Assembly (NCBI GenBank): GCA_027493375.1
Contig: JAPVWO010000301.1
Coordinates: 1 to 46,331 of the forward strand
Origin: Candidatus Multivorans thiocomprendens
Lineage (GTDB): Bacteria; Acidobacteriota; Thermoanaerobaculia; Multivoradales; Multivoraceae
Direction: 5' to 3'
DNA length: 46,331 nt
Under the pieces are notes generated by a model that was not told the DNA's origin, made no database searches, and saw nothing but the letters and a program-made list of their open reading frames with translations. This document shows, piece after piece, positions 44,988-46,331 of this stretch. Position 1 is the stretch's first letter. Every line of letters begins with the position of its first letter. The position numbers and the translations under genes were made by a program.

Positions 44988-45466
44988 TCGGCGGTCCGGT
45001 CGCGCTGTTCCGCTTCATCGTCCGGACCACCCGTCAGACGGCCGGAGTCGTCGTAAATCTGCTCACGACTGAGCGTGAAGCCCGCGGGCCACGAACCGCC
45101 GGGGATCGCGGGCCATACCTCGTCCAGATCGAACGCCGCACCGGCCGGCCCAGCCTCGACCCCGTCCGACGGGGCTTCCACGCGCTCGAACACCAGGGCT
45201 TCCGATTCGAGATCCACCGCGCGCGTCTTCCACCCAGCCGCCTGCCAGGCCAGCGCGTGGCTGTGCCCGGCGTCCCGCTTCGGGTTCGACCACCACGGGC
45301 GGTAGAGCCGCGCGGAATCCGGCAACCCGAAACCGAGGATGACCTCGATCTCCGAGAACGTGACCCGCCAGGCCGGGCCGGTCAGCGCGGTCAGATGTCG
45401 ATACAGCGGCGAGTACTTGCCGCGCGCGGCGGCCTCCCGGACGAGCCGATTCCGTACAGTAGCCAC
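44978..45466 (-). CDS. DUF7662-like protein, candidate antitoxin partner of the PIN toxin
   Basis: This is a 162-residue protein. KYSPLYRHLTALTGPAWRVT, then FSEIEVILGFGLPDSARLYR, PWWSNPKRDAGHSHALAWQA and AGWKTRAVDLESEALVFERV matches my recollection of DUF7662, a small domain of unknown function. The C-terminal part after about residue 125 ends GFTLSREQIYDDSGRLTGGP and a charged tail, resembling the toxin-binding tail of short antitoxins. GTG 45466 with TGAGGGATCG upstream is preferred over TTG 45538. The last ten bases overlap the PIN toxin start, so the pair is coupled. DNA-binding or neutralising function is inferred from position only. Confidence 0.65.
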   Translation of the reverse strand: MATVRNRLVREAAARGKYSPLYRHLTALTGPAWRVTFSEIEVILGFGLPDSARLYRPWWSNPKRDAGHSHALAWQAAGWKTRAVDLESEALVFERVEAPSDGVEAGPAGAAFDLDEVWPAIPGGSWPAGFTLSREQIYDDSGRLTGGPDDEAEQRDRTAECS

Positions 45467-45730
45467 TTCGCGATCCCTCAGCGTCAACCCGTGAAGTTCT
45501 GTCTGACTTGAATACCAGCCGAGGCCGGCGGCCGTCAAGCACGATCAACGCCGCCCGGCGTGCTCCGACGCCCGCCGGCCGGAGCCCAACTCCGACCCAT
45601 GAGCGGCATCCGGTTCGCCATCACGGTCGGGAAGGGCACGTTCGCGTCGAGCGGGAGCGCGGCCATGTAGCGCACCGCGTCGACGACGGCGCGCACGCCG
45701 ATTCGTGGGTTCCGGCGGAGAAGGAAGCGG

Positions 45731-46331
45731 TCAACCCGCGGTCCTTCCGCAGCCGGCCTCGAAGGCCTCGACGTCGGTGACGGCCGGCGCCGCGCGGCCC
45801 GGCCGGTTGCGGTACTCGCGGACGTCTCCGGTGACGGTGTCCTCGACGCGGACGACGGTTTCGAGGTCGGTCGTGGAGGCGACGAACACCCAGACGCGGC
45901 CGTTGGCGGCGCAGCCGTCGAGCACCTTGACCAGAACCTCCCAGTTGGCCGGGTCGAAGAAAGAGAAGAGGCCGGAGTCGTCGGTGCCGGCGGGGACCAC
46001 GGTCGCGTCGCGGCTTTCGCCGGCGCCGGGGCCGAAGCTCACGGTCGCCCTGAAGCGCGAGTCGCCCAGGCAGCGGGTGCGTTCGTCGGCGACGCAGTTG
46101 CCGGCCGGACGGGCGGCCTCGACCAGGAAGGTGCGCTTCGCCGCGGACTGGCGCGGGCCCTCGTTGACGATGAGCGAGACGTCGTAGAAGCCGGGCGTGT
46201 GCCAGGCGTGGGCCGGCGCCCTGGCCTTCGATGTGGCGCCGTCGCCGAAGTTCCAGAGTCTGGAGCGCGCGGCGCCCGAGCCGAGGTCGGTGAAGCGGAC
46301 GGCCTCGCCGGCGCTGATCCGGCAGGGCTCG
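45731..46331 (-). CDS. PKD-domain secreted protein, 5' end beyond the window
   Basis: The minus frame is open from the window edge (46330) for 199 codons. RISAGEAVRFTDLGSG, SRLWNFGDGATS and HAWHTPGFYDVSLIV form a PKD beta-sandwich (WxFGDG signature). The following module has CVADERTRCLGDSRFRATVS, FFDPANWEVLVKVLDGCAAN, GRVWVFVASTTDLETVVRVE and DTVTGDVREYRNRPG. I associate it with the C-termini of secreted proteins in Thermoanaerobaculia-like Acidobacteriota. It is extracellular and probably adhesive or structural. The N-terminal part is not visible. Confidence 0.75.
   Translation of the reverse strand, partial: EPCRISAGEAVRFTDLGSGAARSRLWNFGDGATSKARAPAHAWHTPGFYDVSLIVNEGPRQSAAKRTFLVEAARPAGNCVADERTRCLGDSRFRATVSFGPGAGESRDATVVPAGTDDSGLFSFFDPANWEVLVKVLDGCAANGRVWVFVASTTDLETVVRVEDTVTGDVREYRNRPGRAAPAVTDVEAFEAGCGRTAG

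Noticed and set aside
45535..45696. 53-codon minus-strand frame (GTG 45696) reading RAVVDAVRYMAALPLDANVP and on to a stop at 45535
   Set aside because: The composition is protein-like, but there is no Shine-Dalgarno sequence, family motif or partner. It could be a gene remnant in the gap between the DUF7662-like and PKD genes; not supported enough to annotate.

Overview
High-GC (roughly two-thirds G+C) bacterial chromosomal DNA. The gene content suggests a marine or host-associated Acidobacteriota-type heterotroph: the final partial gene carries a PKD repeat followed by a CLGDSRF...SGLFSFFDPANWE...VKVLDGC module that I associate with Thermoanaerobaculia-like genomes. PVC-style genes are also present (sulfatase, DUF1080, and a Piru_Ver-type dehydrogenase with HEAT repeats and a heme domain). 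The taxonomy is an inference from gene style, not a computed placement. Most genes encode exported or membrane proteins of nutrient acquisition: sulfatase, sialidase-like BNR protein, serine hydrolases, PQQ enzyme, TonB-dependent receptors, S9 and M3 peptidases.

Layout. 1-1480: a broken serine recombinase, a palindromic repeat and a VapBC-type toxin-antitoxin pair. 1547-5150: a coupled enoyl-CoA hydratase / exported HpaI-type aldolase pair, divergent from a sulfatase. 5264-16010: a probable metal (zinc-type) uptake locus. It reads small HSCVAC-motif protein, leader RNA, ZnuD-like TonB receptor 1, terminator, FecB/FecCD/ATPase transporter, second HSCVAC protein (start overlapping the ATPase stop), a homologous leader RNA, ZnuD-like receptor 2, and a class C serine hydrolase. 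Both receptors carry very long His/Asp repeats. 16067-22034: a Tat-exported SpdH-like flavoprotein, a six-helix membrane protein, a PQQ quinoprotein, a cupin remnant and a TauD-type dioxygenase. 22006-23157 (minus): a redoxin in which an in-frame TGA replaces the first cysteine of a CxxC motif (U-P-P-C), with a SelB-type SECIS hairpin directly after it. This is a strong selenoprotein candidate, fused to an nDsbD-like domain. 23317: tRNA-Glu(TTC).

23493-30453: SDR, a small secreted peptide, DUF1080, a 1.3-kb-residue SGNH/dehydrogenase/HEAT/cytochrome fusion, and a BNR sialidase-like protein. 30521-38666: a CopG antitoxin, a cytochrome P450, a frameshifted S9 peptidase, a Tat-exported class C hydrolase, a pair of 12-bp palindromic operators, a TonB receptor with an internal deletion, and its TetR regulator. 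38766-44193: a tightly packed operon of two alpha/beta hydrolases, a GPH-type symporter and an M3 peptidase. 44310-46331: a HicB remnant, a PIN toxin with a DUF7662-like partner, and a truncated PKD protein.

Two dispersed repeat families run through the window. One (GACGCCGGCGCACCCAGT core, four copies) lies over or next to the 5' ends of genes for secreted proteins. The other is a long imperfect palindrome centred on CGCGGATCCGCG (two copies). The two points most worth following are the Sec-containing redoxin-DsbD fusion and the duplicated HSCVAC / leader RNA / His-Asp receptor module.
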